64,000 nucleotides of DNA from Antedon bifida (Eukaryota; Echinodermata; Crinoidea; Comatulida; Antedonidae), in NCBI GenBank assembly GCA_963402885.1, contig OY727098.1, forward strand, positions 13,068,717-13,132,716, in the 5' to 3' direction. The notes under the pieces are model-generated. The model did no database searches and was not told where the DNA came from. It saw nothing but the letters and a program-made list of their open reading frames with translations. Each line of letters opens with the position of its first letter. The stretch's first letter is position 1. Position numbers and translations under genes: made by a program. Below, in pieces: positions 1-13,200 of this stretch.

Positions 1-345
1 ATTAACTTAAGAACACCCTTAATTAGTGCTAATTAGACATTTAATTAGCATTTTGAGTACATCAACGAAATTCAAACCACACATACTTATGACCATACTG
101 ATTAAGGATTCATCATTCTTAAGTTTGAAATCCGGGGCCAAAACCACTTAAGAATGGGTCAAAACCGCTTAAGAGTGGGTCAAAGGTCAAAATAATAATC
201 AGATTTAATTCACATATTGAGTAGCCTACATTGACCAAACCAATTCTAAAATGTTATCTTACCTAATCTTCTATAGGAATCAAGATCCTTAATTCTTAGA
301 GATGACCATTCCTGTGCTAATTTAACTAAAGAAAGACTTTTTGTG
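1..345 (-). repeat. 280-bp dispersed repeat, inverted copy
   Basis: The reverse complement of this stretch matches 1325-1456 plus 2067-2270 on the + strand. Landmarks are GAGTACATCAACGAAATTCA, the CTTAAG-rich GGTCAAAACCGCTTAAGAG and CACAGGAATGGTCAT (reversed). It is the uninterrupted version of the copy split by the element at 1459-2066. Function unknown. Confidence 0.8.
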
Positions 346-1304
346 CCACTAATTGTACAATGAACCCTGTACTTAATGCCAATATGTACAACTCCCGTCC
401 TGGATTGAAAAAGATTGATTCAGTATCTGGAGAACATAAAAATCAATTATTCCAGTCATATTCCAGTAGACCTCATTGAACTAGCAATGATACAAATGCT
501 GCTACAAAAAATAGCAAGAGATGAAATGGCGTCTGATAACCTGTACGGATCAGCGTGGCAACAAGATCTATCCATATCAATAACCCTTCTGATATAGATA
601 TTCAACACATTAACAAGTCTAATTGATACACCGGAAAAGGGAAAGCTTTCTGAATATATATAAAGTATTGGTCTGAGGAAATAATGTATATATTCATGCA
701 TCATCAGCACCAGACATCGACATGTTTTAACCCTATACTTTATAGTGGATGGAAGATGTATCTTCCATAGTAAAAGAATTCACCATCTATTATTTAGGCA
801 CTTGTAATACTGTAAGTAAAGTACACTAAACATTGAACTTTTAGACTTTTTAAATTTCCAGCTAGATTACAAAGGGAAGCGCAATTGCCGTCAGATGGTG
901 TCCTCAATATGGTAAATCCAGGTTTGGTTGTTAATAACATTCAACCCATTAGATCCCTGCTACACTTGAGCTTACTCAATAGACTCTCCCTAATAATCTA
1001 AGAGACCCCTGTATCAGACTTAGTGGACTTGATGCTGTTTCTATCCTCACTCTATCAGAAGGGTTATGGCAGCAGGGCTATTGTAGATCCTTGCCATGCT
1101 TTATATATATCCATGCAGGTTTAATCTTATTGGAAATCTCTTGCCTAACAAATGTATTCCAGTTTTCCACAAGTCTGTCCAATACTTACTGTAGATACTA
1201 GACTGAAATACGACTGAAATAATTTATTTATTTATTAAATATGGACACTGTACATTCTCTAGAATGGGACTTTTCCACAAAGTGAGACTTTTGTAAAACC
1301 ATCA
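346..1304. other. Intronic or 5' flanking DNA, nothing recognised
   Basis: The stretch is AT-rich, with short ORFs that have no recognisable motif. I saw no AGL exon, RNA gene or clear repeat boundary. Confidence 0.5.
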
Positions 1305-2790
1305 TTCATTCATTAGTGGCACAATAAGTCTTTCTTAAGTTAAATTAGCACAGGAATGGTCATCTAAGGATTAAGGATCTTGATTCCTGATAGAATATTA
1401 GGTCAGAGAACATTTTAGAATTGGTTTGGTCAATGTAGGCTACTTTATATACGAATTACCGTATTGTTCCTAATAAACGCCCCGCCCCTAATAAACCCCC
1501 CACCTTCATTTTTTGTTAACACATCTTAAGTGCCCAATCTATATAAACAGAGGATTCTCACGTTTAGAATTGGTTTTCAGCCCGGAAAGTCACATAACGA
1601 TGTACGCTAACAGCGTGACAAACATGTAGGCCTACACCGGGCGCGTAGGGTAATTCGCTCGTGTAGGACACTGGACGTTTTTTTAAATTCGCGACAACAT
1701 ACATCGCTGGTCTTTAAAAACCAGGAAAACAACGGGGATCAGACAATCGCATGTTTATTCACACAACACGGAATTGATACATGGCGTCTGGTTCATGAAG
1801 ACCTTTCGAGTTGTTAGAACTTTTCATCAAGTTGAGGGCGGATGTCAATAAACTACGATAAACACGCTGTTTCTGTTGTAAACATAAAGTTAAAATTACA
1901 GCTAAACGCAGGCACAGTAGCATAGCAGGGGATTTGGAGGTACCCTGTGAACTTATTTGTTGCACAAAAAAACATTGATTGACCGTCTGAAGCAACTTGT
2001 TTAGGGACCCCCCCCCCCTTTTTAAAAAATGCAACGCCCCGGGGGCGTTTATTAGGACCAATACGGTAAATCTGAATTTTTATTATTTTGACCTTTGACC
2101 CTCTTAAGCGGTTTTGACCCATTCTTAAGTGGCTTTGACCCCAGATTTCAAACTTAAGAATGATGAATCCTTTATCAGTATGTTCATAAGTATGTGTGGT
2201 GTGAATTTGGTTGATGTACTCAAAATGCTAATTAAATGTCTAATTACCATTAATTAAGGGCGTTAATTTAGCACAGGAATGGTCATTTAAGAATTACAGA
2301 TTTTGATTCCTGATAGGTCAGAGAACATTTTAAAATTGGTTTGGTCGATGTACTTAAAATATTAATTAAAATTAAATTTAATTAGTTTCACCTTTGACCC
2401 ATGCTTAAGTGGCTTTGGCCCCGGATTTTAAACTTAAGAATACTTAATCAGTATGTTCATAAGTATATGTGATGTGAATTTCGTTGATGTACTCAAAATG
2501 CTAATTAAATGTCTAATTAGCGCTAATTAAAGGCGTTCTTAAGTAAATTTAGCACAGGAATGGTCACTTAAGAATTATGGATATGATTCCTGATAGGTCA
2601 GAGAACATTTTAGAATTAGTTTGGTCCATGTACTCGAAATGCTAATTAAATCCAATTTTAGGGGTAATTTGAGTGGTTCCCCCTTAAAATTGAACAGTAC
2701 CCGTCACTTAAGAATTGTCATTTCTGGGTCCCATAGACCATACATACTCCACACCTCAAACCTTTGTACTCAAATTGCTAATTAAAACCT
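1305..2790 (+). repeat. Three head-to-tail copies of the 280-bp repeat
   Basis: Copies begin near 1325, 2268 and 2545. Each has the order CACAGGAATGGTCA, GATTCCTGATAGGTCAGAG, AACATTTTAGAATTGGTTTG, ATGTACTCAAAATGCTAATT. The first copy is interrupted by a DNA transposon and the last decays from about 2690. CTTAAG hexamers recur through the unit. Confidence 0.8.
1459..2066. mobile_element. Non-autonomous TA-target DNA transposon (Tc1/mariner/pogo-like)
   Basis: The left end CCGTATTGTTCCTAATAAAC and the right end (reversed) CCGTATTGGTCCTAATAAAC form TIRs of about 26 bp with one mismatch. TA flanks both sides (1457-1458, 2067-2068). The inverted repeat copy at 1-345 preserves the empty site, GAATTAAATCTGA, exactly as expected for TA duplication. 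The interior contains a run of 9-10 C near 2008 and no transposase ORF. The superfamily is inferred from the TSD only. Confidence 0.8.
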
Positions 2791-3669
2791 TCTGGGCTCC
2801 CAGACTAGTATGATCCCACCCCCGACTTTACGATTCGCAGGCTAGCATATCCCCGGCCAAAGTCCCAGTGTATAATTTAACATTAGGACTAGCTAGCTAG
2901 CTAGGCCGACATCAATTTTTTTTTTATGAATAAAGTAATTTCTCTGAATTCGGTTTACTTAAAACTCATCAAACATTGGTCATCGTGAAGTTGAATACAA
3001 CCTTAAGGCTATCATTCGCCGTGTACATTCTTCCTTGTTTACACTACTGCTGCATGCTTGATTACCATAAAAAAAACACCGCCATCTATACCGACCGAAG
3101 CTTGTGCAGCTGTGTACTGTAGTTCGTGTCACATGCAACAACATGCGATTTACACAGCAGAGCTCGAGCGTGGTGGAACTGGGAAACAGAGAACTCATAT
3201 GAGTTCATGTCGATATTATTTAGGAAGCTAGGCCTAGATCACATTTTAGGGTATTTTTTAAGTAGAAGAAATCTGGGGGAAAATCTATACAGTAGGCATA
3301 GCACAGGTAAGACCAATTATATAATTGCTAGGCCTACATGGAATATAGCTTTAGATAGCATAAATCGTAGCCAGAAGAAATATCGTCATTTTCAGTTCAT
3401 GCACTGGGAAATTCCCGGGTATTATAGTTCCACCTCACAAATTTCACGTAAAAGGGGGGTGGGATTATACCCGGGGAACTATGGTACTAAATAACCTGAT
3501 AATAACCAATAAAATACAATTAGCTGGCCCGTGGCGTTAACGACGGAAATATCGTGCATGTTTTGGCAGAACCACCTCCCGTAAGCGGCCACTTTTCCTG
3601 GTCCCGAGGGTGGCCGCAACTGTATAATGTTTCAGTTTTGACTTTAAAATGATGTTGTTTTTCTTTCAG
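2791..3669. other. Intronic or 5' flanking DNA upstream of first visible AGL exon
   Basis: Contains a (CTAG)n patch near 2890 and an imperfect palindrome at 3410-3480 (CCCGGGTATTAT and its reverse). A 122-aa ORF at 3126-3494 has no recognisable motif. No promoter or N-terminal AGL exon could be supported. Confidence 0.5.
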
Positions 3670-4216
3670 ACTGAAAGAGATTGGGTCAGGTTATTTTGTT
3701 GTTGAACCAACATTGTATTTGAAATCTGACTCCCTGTTGTTATTGGATTGTATCACTATACAAACTGTTCTATCAAAATGTCTTGGCCCATTTTCAGAAT
3801 GGGAGAGTCGTCTTTCTGTCACCAAGAACTCTTTGTACAATATGCTTCATTTTACACCAATGCAAGAACTTGGTGGGTCAAATTCCTCTTATTCAATTGC
3901 CAATCAGAATAAATTGAGTTCAAGAATAACAGCCGGTAGTGGTAAAACGTTTGATGATGTAAGTGAACTTGTAGAGAAGATGCGACAAGAATGGGGAATG
4001 CTGAGTGTAACGGATGTAGTGTGGAATCACACATCCTTTGACAGTGAGTGGTTAAAGGAACACCCTGAATGTGGATATAACCCAATCAATTCTCCTCACC
4101 TTCGGCCATCTTTTATTCTTGATCGACATCTTAACCAATTCAGTCGTGATGTGATGAAAGGCAGATGGGAAAGTAAAGGACTTCCACCAGTTATCAATGC
4201 AGATAGTCATGTTCAA
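3670..4216 (+). CDS. AGL: AGL exon: start of transferase domain, GH13 region I
   Basis: The acceptor tttctttcag precedes 3670. The first base completes a codon from an upstream exon outside the window, and the donor is gtaagg at 4217. The 547-bp exon opens [15 protein letters not shown], then has [20 protein letters not shown] and later [30 protein letters not shown] is GH13 conserved region I. The ORF could be opened at a TTG at 3713, but that is not a start codon because the reading frame continues upstream to the acceptor. The exon ends in phase 0. Confidence 0.95.
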
Positions 4217-7200
4217 GTAAGGTATTTTTCCTGATTTTTTGGCCTACTGTATGATGTTTACTTTTCAAGGAATTTTCCAATTGACTATGCCCTCAATCGG
4301 CCTGAATTATTGTCAGAGTATATATAGTCAATTATTATCTGTAAATCTGTAAATATTGATTAAGTTCGTTATCTCCGATTAATGATCCATTGCAGTTCGC
4401 GTATCAGCCACTTAAATGTGCTGATGATGCTGTTTTAAGTTTAGTCAATTTAGTTCAACATCACATTGCGTTTAACACTATGCAACCATCTATCCTAATT
4501 GAGAAACTGTATTCAGGGATGAGAATTCTCAGCGGATCTGCAGATTTCCACGTTTTTAAGTATTATTTTGAAAATGAATTAGATTTATAATTGTCCACCA
4601 TAAAATAAATTAAATGTGTTCTTTTCACGAGTTTGTGATACAGATGTAATAAACTATGTAAAAGAATTATCAACATTAAAATGATTAATCCTTTTCTGTG
4701 CGTATTTTCTAAAAACTGTCAAAGACCTGTTTCTGCTAAACGGTATATTTTTTGTAGCAAAAAAGAACATAAGAATAAATAAAAGCATTTCAACCACGAC
4801 TGTTACATGCTACATAGAATGCACAGTCAGTGGGTCCCACGTACGATCAACAATTAAGAAGATCAGGCCCATAAAGAAATTGGTCCGAGGCGGCCCGGTG
4901 CTACTGCACTTTCGCACCACAATCCATCAACCTTGCTCAATCTAAAAGCATTCACCTGCTGCGCGGCGATGATGGTGAGTGACTGTAAGTCTCTTTTAGG
5001 TGCGAAAATGCAATAGCGCCGACGGGAACCCCTTCCCCCAGTCTATGTGATGTGGTTGGTATTTCCTTTTTTTGATTTTCCTCACTCTCATATAAACTTA
5101 ATATGAGGTTAATCTTTACTTAATTTCCTGGATTAGTATGTTTTTATATTTAAGGGAACAGCATGTTAAGGTGTCTATCTGATGTTATTACCACAAATGT
5201 TGGTTCTCCTCAAGGTTGTTGTTTATCACTTCTGTTGTAATGTATGTACTATACTAACGATTATATATCATATTGCCCGAATACCTATTTGCTTAAATAC
5301 GCAGATGACACAGTAAGTGTAGGATTGATGCCCGGTGATAACGAAACTCACTATCGAGAATCCGTCGATAGTTTTGTTAAGTGGTGTGATACCAATACAT
5401 GTAAATAGTAAGAAAACAAAAGAATTTATTGTATCTAGTTTGACTATTGATAACAAGCTTAACTGGTGAGAACACTGTAAAGAGCTTGTGGCTCAACGGT
5501 CTTGCACGACTGTATTTCCTTAGAAGGCTTCATTTCCATGTTGATCCAACGATCATGAAGCTTTTTTATTCTTCTGTTGTTGAAAGTGCGATCCTTTTTT
5601 GTTCTATTGTATGGTTTAGTAGTTTAATAAAATCAGATGTTGGTAAACTTCAAGTAATTATTAATAAGGCCTGTCGTTTTATTAAAGGAAAGTATCTCAA
5701 TTGATGTAACATGTACCGCAAAAATCCTAGAAAAGATAAAGGGCATACTAAATGATAAACATTCATTACACCAAGATTATGTATGGTTAAGGTCAGAAAA
5801 GTGACTACATAGCAAAATATGTAGAACTAACAGATATCTTAATTCATTCATACCTTTTTCCATCCGTGCTTTCAATGATAAATACTGTTCAATTTTTAAT
5901 CATCTTGTAGTTTATTTTGTGTAGTGTATCTTTTCTACAACTCTTTACTTGTTTATATTTATTTAACTTATATATATATATATTTTGTATGTTATTGTAA
6001 TATTATGTGAGTGATTGTGCCTGTCACGAATTTCCGCAAGGACCAATTAAATCTGAATCTGATCGATGTACTTTTTTTGCTTTATTAGCAGTCACTGTCT
6101 CATCAGCAGTTACGCCTGTAGCTAAATTTTGGAGACACGGGTCCTGTTGAAAAGGATTTTCTATCTTGAAGAAATCCAAGTAGAATTCTACTGGTCATAT
6201 CCTTGTGCTGCTCACTTGTCACAAACAAGGTATCTGTAAATTCCTGCATATCATTGTCTATTTCAGAACATGCTGGCATAGATAGGAGCCATTGTGTTCT
6301 TTGCAACTCAGCCCCCTTGTCAATCCACCAGTGGTCTTTATTATTCTCATTAGCGATTGTTCTATGATTAAGTCTGAAGAAAGCCCTGCCCAATAGCGAT
6401 CACTTCTTCGGACAACATGGTGCCCGGTACTAAAAAAGATCAAATACTTTCGGCCGTTTTGTCTCCAGCTGAATCATCTGTTGATGTACACTTATTCTGC
6501 ATATAAGTTACCCTGCTGCAGCAAAATTGGGAAGCATTTCTTGAAGTGTCTTTAGATGGAGGCACCAATTTCCTGTTCTTTCTGGCTTAATAAACTGACG
6601 TAGCAGATTAACCATATTCATATATTGGAGCCATAAATGAGCAGTTGACTGAGTTTTTTTTTGTTGGTCTTTTAGGTTTTTTATGAACTTTATCAATAGT
6701 TTCTTCTGCACAGACTGTATCTGCAGAGACTTCACCAATTATAATCTAATAATAGTCCTATAATTTGATGATGGGTTGAAGATCACTTGGAATATTTAGT
6801 TCCATATCCATCGGCGGCAGAATATCAGATGGCTGGATTCTGTCATCACTTAGTTCTGTCTCTGTGGCATCATCAGTTTGGTGGATTTTATTTGGTTCAA
6901 TTTCCAGTGCTAGTACCGAATCTTCACTTTGGGTACTTAAGCTTGGTTGATCATTCATCTCATTTGTTGATATCTGCCCATTACTATATATCTTATGGGT
7001 GATTGATACCAAATGCTTTGTTCGTATAAGCAATGCATTCAAAGCAGAGTCAACAAGTAGATGTCCTCTAACGGCTCTAGATATAGCTTTTCCACTTAGA
7101 ATGTATCCTACTGTATTTTAAGCGTAGACAAGTTCAAGCAGTTCTTGTAGACCAGCTCCTGCCATTATATTGCCAATGCATCCAGGAAAGCTCATCTCTG

Positions 7201-10200
7201 TGTGGAATCCACATAAACGTAACACAATATTGTGTAGGTCACTTTCGGCTGGTTCGTTGGCAATTATTATCTGGGCCTTCCACCTTAGCGGCTGGTCAAA
7301 CGCAAGAATAGGATCAACATGCTGACGTTTGGCTTCAGCACATACAAATCTAAGTGTTGAATATATACAACTCATGTCACTGGTATTCATGTCTATCATG
7401 GGCAGAAAGGTCAAAGAAGATTTTCCTGGGTGAGGTCCTTGATTGACAGCCTGCATCATACCTGACCAACTAGACCTTGGTGAATGAATAGGCCATGCCA
7501 CTTTCCAAAGAATATCTAGCTTCCATGTTGGGTTTTTGTAGCAGAGAACAGGTAGCTCTTGATAAATTAATGGTTCCATACCATCAAGGGATTTCTTGTA
7601 GTAGTGAATATCAATCTTTCCTACAGCAGCAATATCTTCAGCGGTTACGGATAACCTTGGTATCGTCTTATCTCTTTTCTTGGCAGTTGTTAGAGTTGCA
7701 ATAATTCCTATTCCGTGGAATTTATTAAGTCCGTCTAGCGACAAATTGTACAAAGTGACCTGGGGTAACACCCGGGATATCAGTTCCTTGTGATCTAGCT
7801 GCTGACATTTCAAACTGTTTTTCTTCAGAATAAGATGAAAACCCACACCTACTTGGGGAATCAATTAGGAACTTTGATCCAAAATGATGATGCATTTGAA
7901 CTGCTAGACCAATTTGAAGAGGTGCCATCACACTTTGGGCCGGGTCGCTTGAATAATGCTCTGTCCTATTGATGCAATCTTCAAGTCTGCTTTCTTTTCA
8001 CTGCATAAATCATCAGATATATACGTAAAGAATCTAGAAATGAAATAAATGTTTTTATCTATAGATGCTATATCTTCAGGAGTAGGGTACATGTCTCTTG
8101 AAGTATTCATACATGTGATGTCATTCTTAATACGGTCTGTGGCTGCCTTAATAATCCTTATTTCTTCAGATTTAGTATCCATTAATTTAGGAGCATTATA
8201 AAAATCTTAAAGTATAGCAGCAGCTGTGGTTTTGAATGTCATTACATTATGCAAATTATTAGTAACAAGTTATATGAAATATGCAAATTACAGTCAATTG
8301 CCATGTCTCGAAAAACGCTAATGACCGATAGAGATATGGCAAATTTCACTTGTTTTACTACTAATTTGCATATACTTTCAAGCGAAGTAACAGAGTTGTG
8401 ATTTTGAGAATTACTAAACAGTTCTATGCTGGCTATAGAAAACCAGTGTCTGAGTCATTTGAGGCCAAAAGAAAGTCTGTACAGACATTTTAGTTGCATT
8501 ATATGCAAATATTGAGAAATAGGTTCGAGGGTCAAATGTCACACATTATTTTTTGGTAAAATGTTTCATTAGAGCGAATATAAATATGTACATTCTGAAT
8601 AAGGCTTTGAAAAAATCAACTCTCTAGCAGTAATAGTTTGCATATTATTTGCATATTTCATGTAATTTGTAATACTAATTTGCATACTTTTGAGGTGTGT
8701 GAGAAAGATGTGATTTTGGGAATTACAAAGCGGTCCTATGCCGACTTTAAGAAACCTGTATCCGAGTCATTTGAGTCCAAAGTCTCTACAGACAGTTAGT
8801 CACATTATGTATGCAAACATTGATAAATGGGGTCAAGGGTCAATTGTTGTATTTCCGGTCATTTTTTTTGTAAAATGTTTTATTAGAGCAAATATAAATA
8901 TGTACATTCTGAACAAGTTTTTGTAAAAATCAACTCTCTAGCCTTACGCCCGTATTCTTAAACCGGACTGTAGTCGTAGTTCGAGCTAAAACTTTAAAAA
9001 TCAACTCTACCTAGCCTTACGCCCTTAATTCATAAACCGAACTAAATCGCCGACTAAATCAGGCCAACCTTGACTAAATCGAGACAGATTTTGATCGATT
9101 TTTTTAGTCCTCGAGGGGGCAGGCTAAATGGCGACTAAATGGTATTTAAGCAAGGTTTATAAAAAATATAACAGTCATTGAGTTGTTATATTGGCCAGAT
9201 ATTGAAGAATGAAATATCTATTTTTATATTAGCTAATAATTAAATATACATTGGTATATGTTATAATAATGAAAATCATCTTTATTTACAACCGTATACA
9301 AATTACATTATTTTCTTCGCGCAAGTCCGACTTGAACTACGTCACGCCATAGCGACAATGGGAGATGCGGAAATTCACCACGCGATGGAATGTTCAGGGG
9401 GCCTAGCGCTTTCTTGTCACGCTATAAAGTGCGTGGTTCGTCGCGGTCATACTTTCTTGGAGGCCTAGAAAATATGAAAGTTACCATACCGCCATGGTTC
9501 CTAAATATATTTTGAAGATTTTGTTTGTTGTTAATCAAAAGTACTTCACTGTTAAATTAATACTGATCTTGTTCTAATAATTAACGATTAAAATTATTTT
9601 TCATGTATATAGTCCTGATGCGTAAAAAGTTTTGTAAAAAAATGGAAAGTGATATCAATGCGCAAAATTTCGTCTGCTCCTCAAATACTCTCTTGTCATT
9701 GGCCAATGTATAGCCTTTGTTACCCAGACGTGTGCAACTCGACTAAAAGCTCGACTTCATTAAAGTCGAACTGCAAACTTCGACTACTTCATTTATGAAT
9801 CGAATTTGAAGCTCGAACCACGACTTTTTCAAGTCGAACTTTGAACTACGACTAAAGTCCGGTTTAAGAATACAGGCGTTAGTGGTTTTCGATATATAGG
9901 AACCTTTGAATTCACCCCCTAATTTGCATATTTCATGTAACTTGTACTAATAATTTGCATACTTTGGAGGTGAGTGATGCAAGTGTGATTTTGAGATTTA
10001 CTAAACAGTCCTATGTTGGCTATTAGAAACCTGTATCCGAGTCATTTGAGGGCAGAAGTCTCTACAGACATTTTAGTTTCATTATATATGAAATATTGAG
10101 AAATGTGGTCGAGGGTCAATGTCATAATTCTGGTAATTTTTTGTAAAATGTTTCATTGGAGCAAATAGAAATATGTACATTCTGAATACGGTTGTGAAAA

Positions 10201-13200
10201 AATCAACTCTCTAACTGTAATTTTTCCCCCCTTATTTGCATATTTTATTTAACTTGTACTACTAATTTGCATACTTTCGAGCTGTGTGACAAAGGTGTGA
10301 TTTTGGGAATTACAAAGTGGTCCTATGCTGGCTATTAGGAACCTATATCTGGGTCATTTGACGGCAAAATAAAGTCTCTACAGACATTTTGTATGCAAAC
10401 ATTGAGAAATGAGTTCGCGGTTTACATTTTGAATAAATCAGTGAAAAAAACTCTCTTGGACTAGTAGTTTTTGAGATATGATAACCCTGTAATTTCACCC
10501 TAATTTTCATATTTAAAGATGTATTGTCCCTTGAAACACAAAAAAATGAAGGTCAAAATATTCTAAATTTAAATTAGCCTTATCAAAGTAATATTAAAGT
10601 TATTCACTGTAAGTCAAAAATTCGAGCCAAAAGCAACAAGTTTACGTAATTAACAGGTAAATTAGTTTGATTACATTTCGTCTGGAAAATCATCGCGAAC
10701 GAAAGTAAACAAAGATTTCAAACCACGAGTACGCATTATGCATATGCTAATTAGGATTGTTTACAACTCATCACGGTTGAGAAGGTATTTTCACACAGAT
10801 CGTGAGGAAGTTTTATGATTATGCATACAGAGTAGCCAAACAAGCGCGTTTCATTATGGGATATGTTTTGATCGAAAACTTTGACTGGAAGTCAAAGTTA
10901 TTTTTTTAACAAAAAAACGTCTGTATTTCAGTTAAATGATTTTTTTTTTCGACAAATTTTTGGTGTGGTTAATAACTATTATGATACTTCAAAATGACCC
11001 ACCTTTTTTCGAAATCTGTTATTTTTTATTTTTTTGGAATTAGTCAAAGGGACAATACATCTTTAAGCTAATTTGCATATCATCGGGATGAGTGACAGAG
11101 GTGTCTCCTCATCATATGTGACCATTTAAAAAAGAAAAATCTCTGTTTGCAATGTTTTCGCTTTAGGCTGTTTTTTTAGATACAGTAGATTGCCTAGCCT
11201 AACCCCATTTTAGTAAAAAATTATATTTTTGCCAAAAGTATTACTTACAAACAAAAACCATTAAATATTGTCACATACAGTACCCTAATAAACTATCATC
11301 AAGCATATTTGTAAGTAATACCATGCTTTCAATTTAACATGGCAACCCATCTTGGCAAAATGGCGTCTAAATGCTGAATTAAGAAAAGCCATACTGCGTT
11401 GAAACACAGGTTCTCGTCAGATACGTTGGGCTTGGTTGCATTCTGGATGGGAGACCGTCTATATACCAGAGAGTGATGGTGTAATGATAATATCGGACTA
11501 GCATGTGATAGGCATGGGTTCATGTTTTTCTTTACCATACTAATTGCATCCAATAGGCTACAGTAGATGCTTACTCTCATTGCCTCATATCCTTCGGATG
11601 GGAAACCCATTGGTCCCATGTAACAGTGCATGTTAAAGAACTTGGTACACTATTCGAAGCGGATCGTCTCCCAGTGTGCTTATTTGGTAGGCACTGCTGG
11701 CTGCCGGGGAGTCCGAATTTCCTCAGTTTCCAGTTAAGCTTGAGGACCAGCATAATGCATTTAACATTTATTTATTTTTTTTGTAATTTGCATAATTTCT
11801 TTATAATTTTTCAAGGCAATTTGTCAAATTTTGCAAGATCATATTCTACCAGATCTTAAGTTGTGGCAGTTTTATCAAGTTGATGTTTCTAAAATTGTTG
11901 ACAACTTTGTGGCACATGTCAAAGGTCAGAAAGACATTTTAGAAGTAAATAACAAATGAAAATAGCTTAATTAATTAATTAATTATAATTAAATGTATAG
12001 TATGGATACCTAGTATTTACTTTCAACAAGTATTGTTTCTTATCTGCATTGCTTTTTTCTTTAAAAGATATTCAATATACAAATGAAGAAGATGCTATGG
12101 ATACAAGCAAAGTTATCATCATACAAGATCCAACATTTAAAAGACTTGGCTCCACAGTTGATATGGACATTGTTGTCAAATCATTCCATATTAAAAGGTA
12201 ACATGGCCAGATGTTTTGTGCACATTGCCTGCCTCAAATTTATCACCAAAATTATCCAGTAACAATAATTTCAAATCAACGGAGATAAATGAGTTTTTTC
12301 ACTATATATCTTGTACAGTAATACCATTTGATTAATATAATGTAAAACTTTCTTTAATGTTTTTTTGTGATAGATTAGCATCTTTATTTATATGGTTATT
12401 TGAACAATATTGTTTATCTTGAACTTTAAAAGTGACTTTTTGTATATTATATTTATATTCAGATCATCAGAGAATGATATCTTGGAAAATCAATCTCAAT
12501 TGAAATTGCATTTAGACGGACTAAATAGAGAGGCAGAAAACAAAGTTAAAGAGGACTTGCAATTGACTGTGAATAATGTGATGTCACAAGTATATTATCA
12601 TTTTGTTGACCCTAAGGGTCCATGTGTTGGCAAGGTTACTGATGAACATATGCTAGTTCCAAAGTAAAGTTTTGTCTTTTTATTTGATACAAGCATAAAT
12701 ACCCGCTGTATTTTAAGCCTGTTTTCCACGAATTTGTTTGCATGAATTGAAAAATTTATATACTTATACGCATGCATATTTACCTTTCGATCTTCCAAAT
12801 CCCTTTTGTTTTTTGCTTCAGCGGAATTGTAGTTCAAATTGTTTCTACTTGTTGCAAAGCAAAAAACTGCGCAACCAATCAGTGCTCAGGAAATGAAATG
12901 AAAATCGCAGCTATCGCTCTTGTACTGTAGTGAAAAGGGTAGCGCGATATTTTTTTTCTCTGCGACCCATTGGATTCACGCAAATACATTCACCTAGTGA
13001 AAACAGGGTTAAAACCTTCCCTACAATTAATGTCATTTTTTTCCAATAGGAATTATTTGTATGTAATGGACAGTAGTACAAACTCTTTTTCTGGCTGAGA
13101 AAAATTACAAATTAGTTTTACCCTCAATTACTTGTTAACAAATTTCCTATTTCACAAGGTAAATTATGCAATATTTTGCAAGATGCTTACAAACTCTTGC

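Noticed and set aside
3126..3494. 122-aa ORF as the AGL N-terminal exon
   Set aside because: It lacks the expected AGL N-terminal motifs, shows no good donor in phase with 3670 and looks like chance coding in intronic DNA.
3713..4234. ORF starting at 3713 as a separate gene
   Set aside because: The first codon is TTG and the homology continues upstream to the acceptor at 3669; the end past 4216 is intron.
11386..11480. 5S rRNA gene
   Set aside because: The A-box region is deleted, there are many substitutions and no T-run terminator at the 5S end; it is a SINE head.
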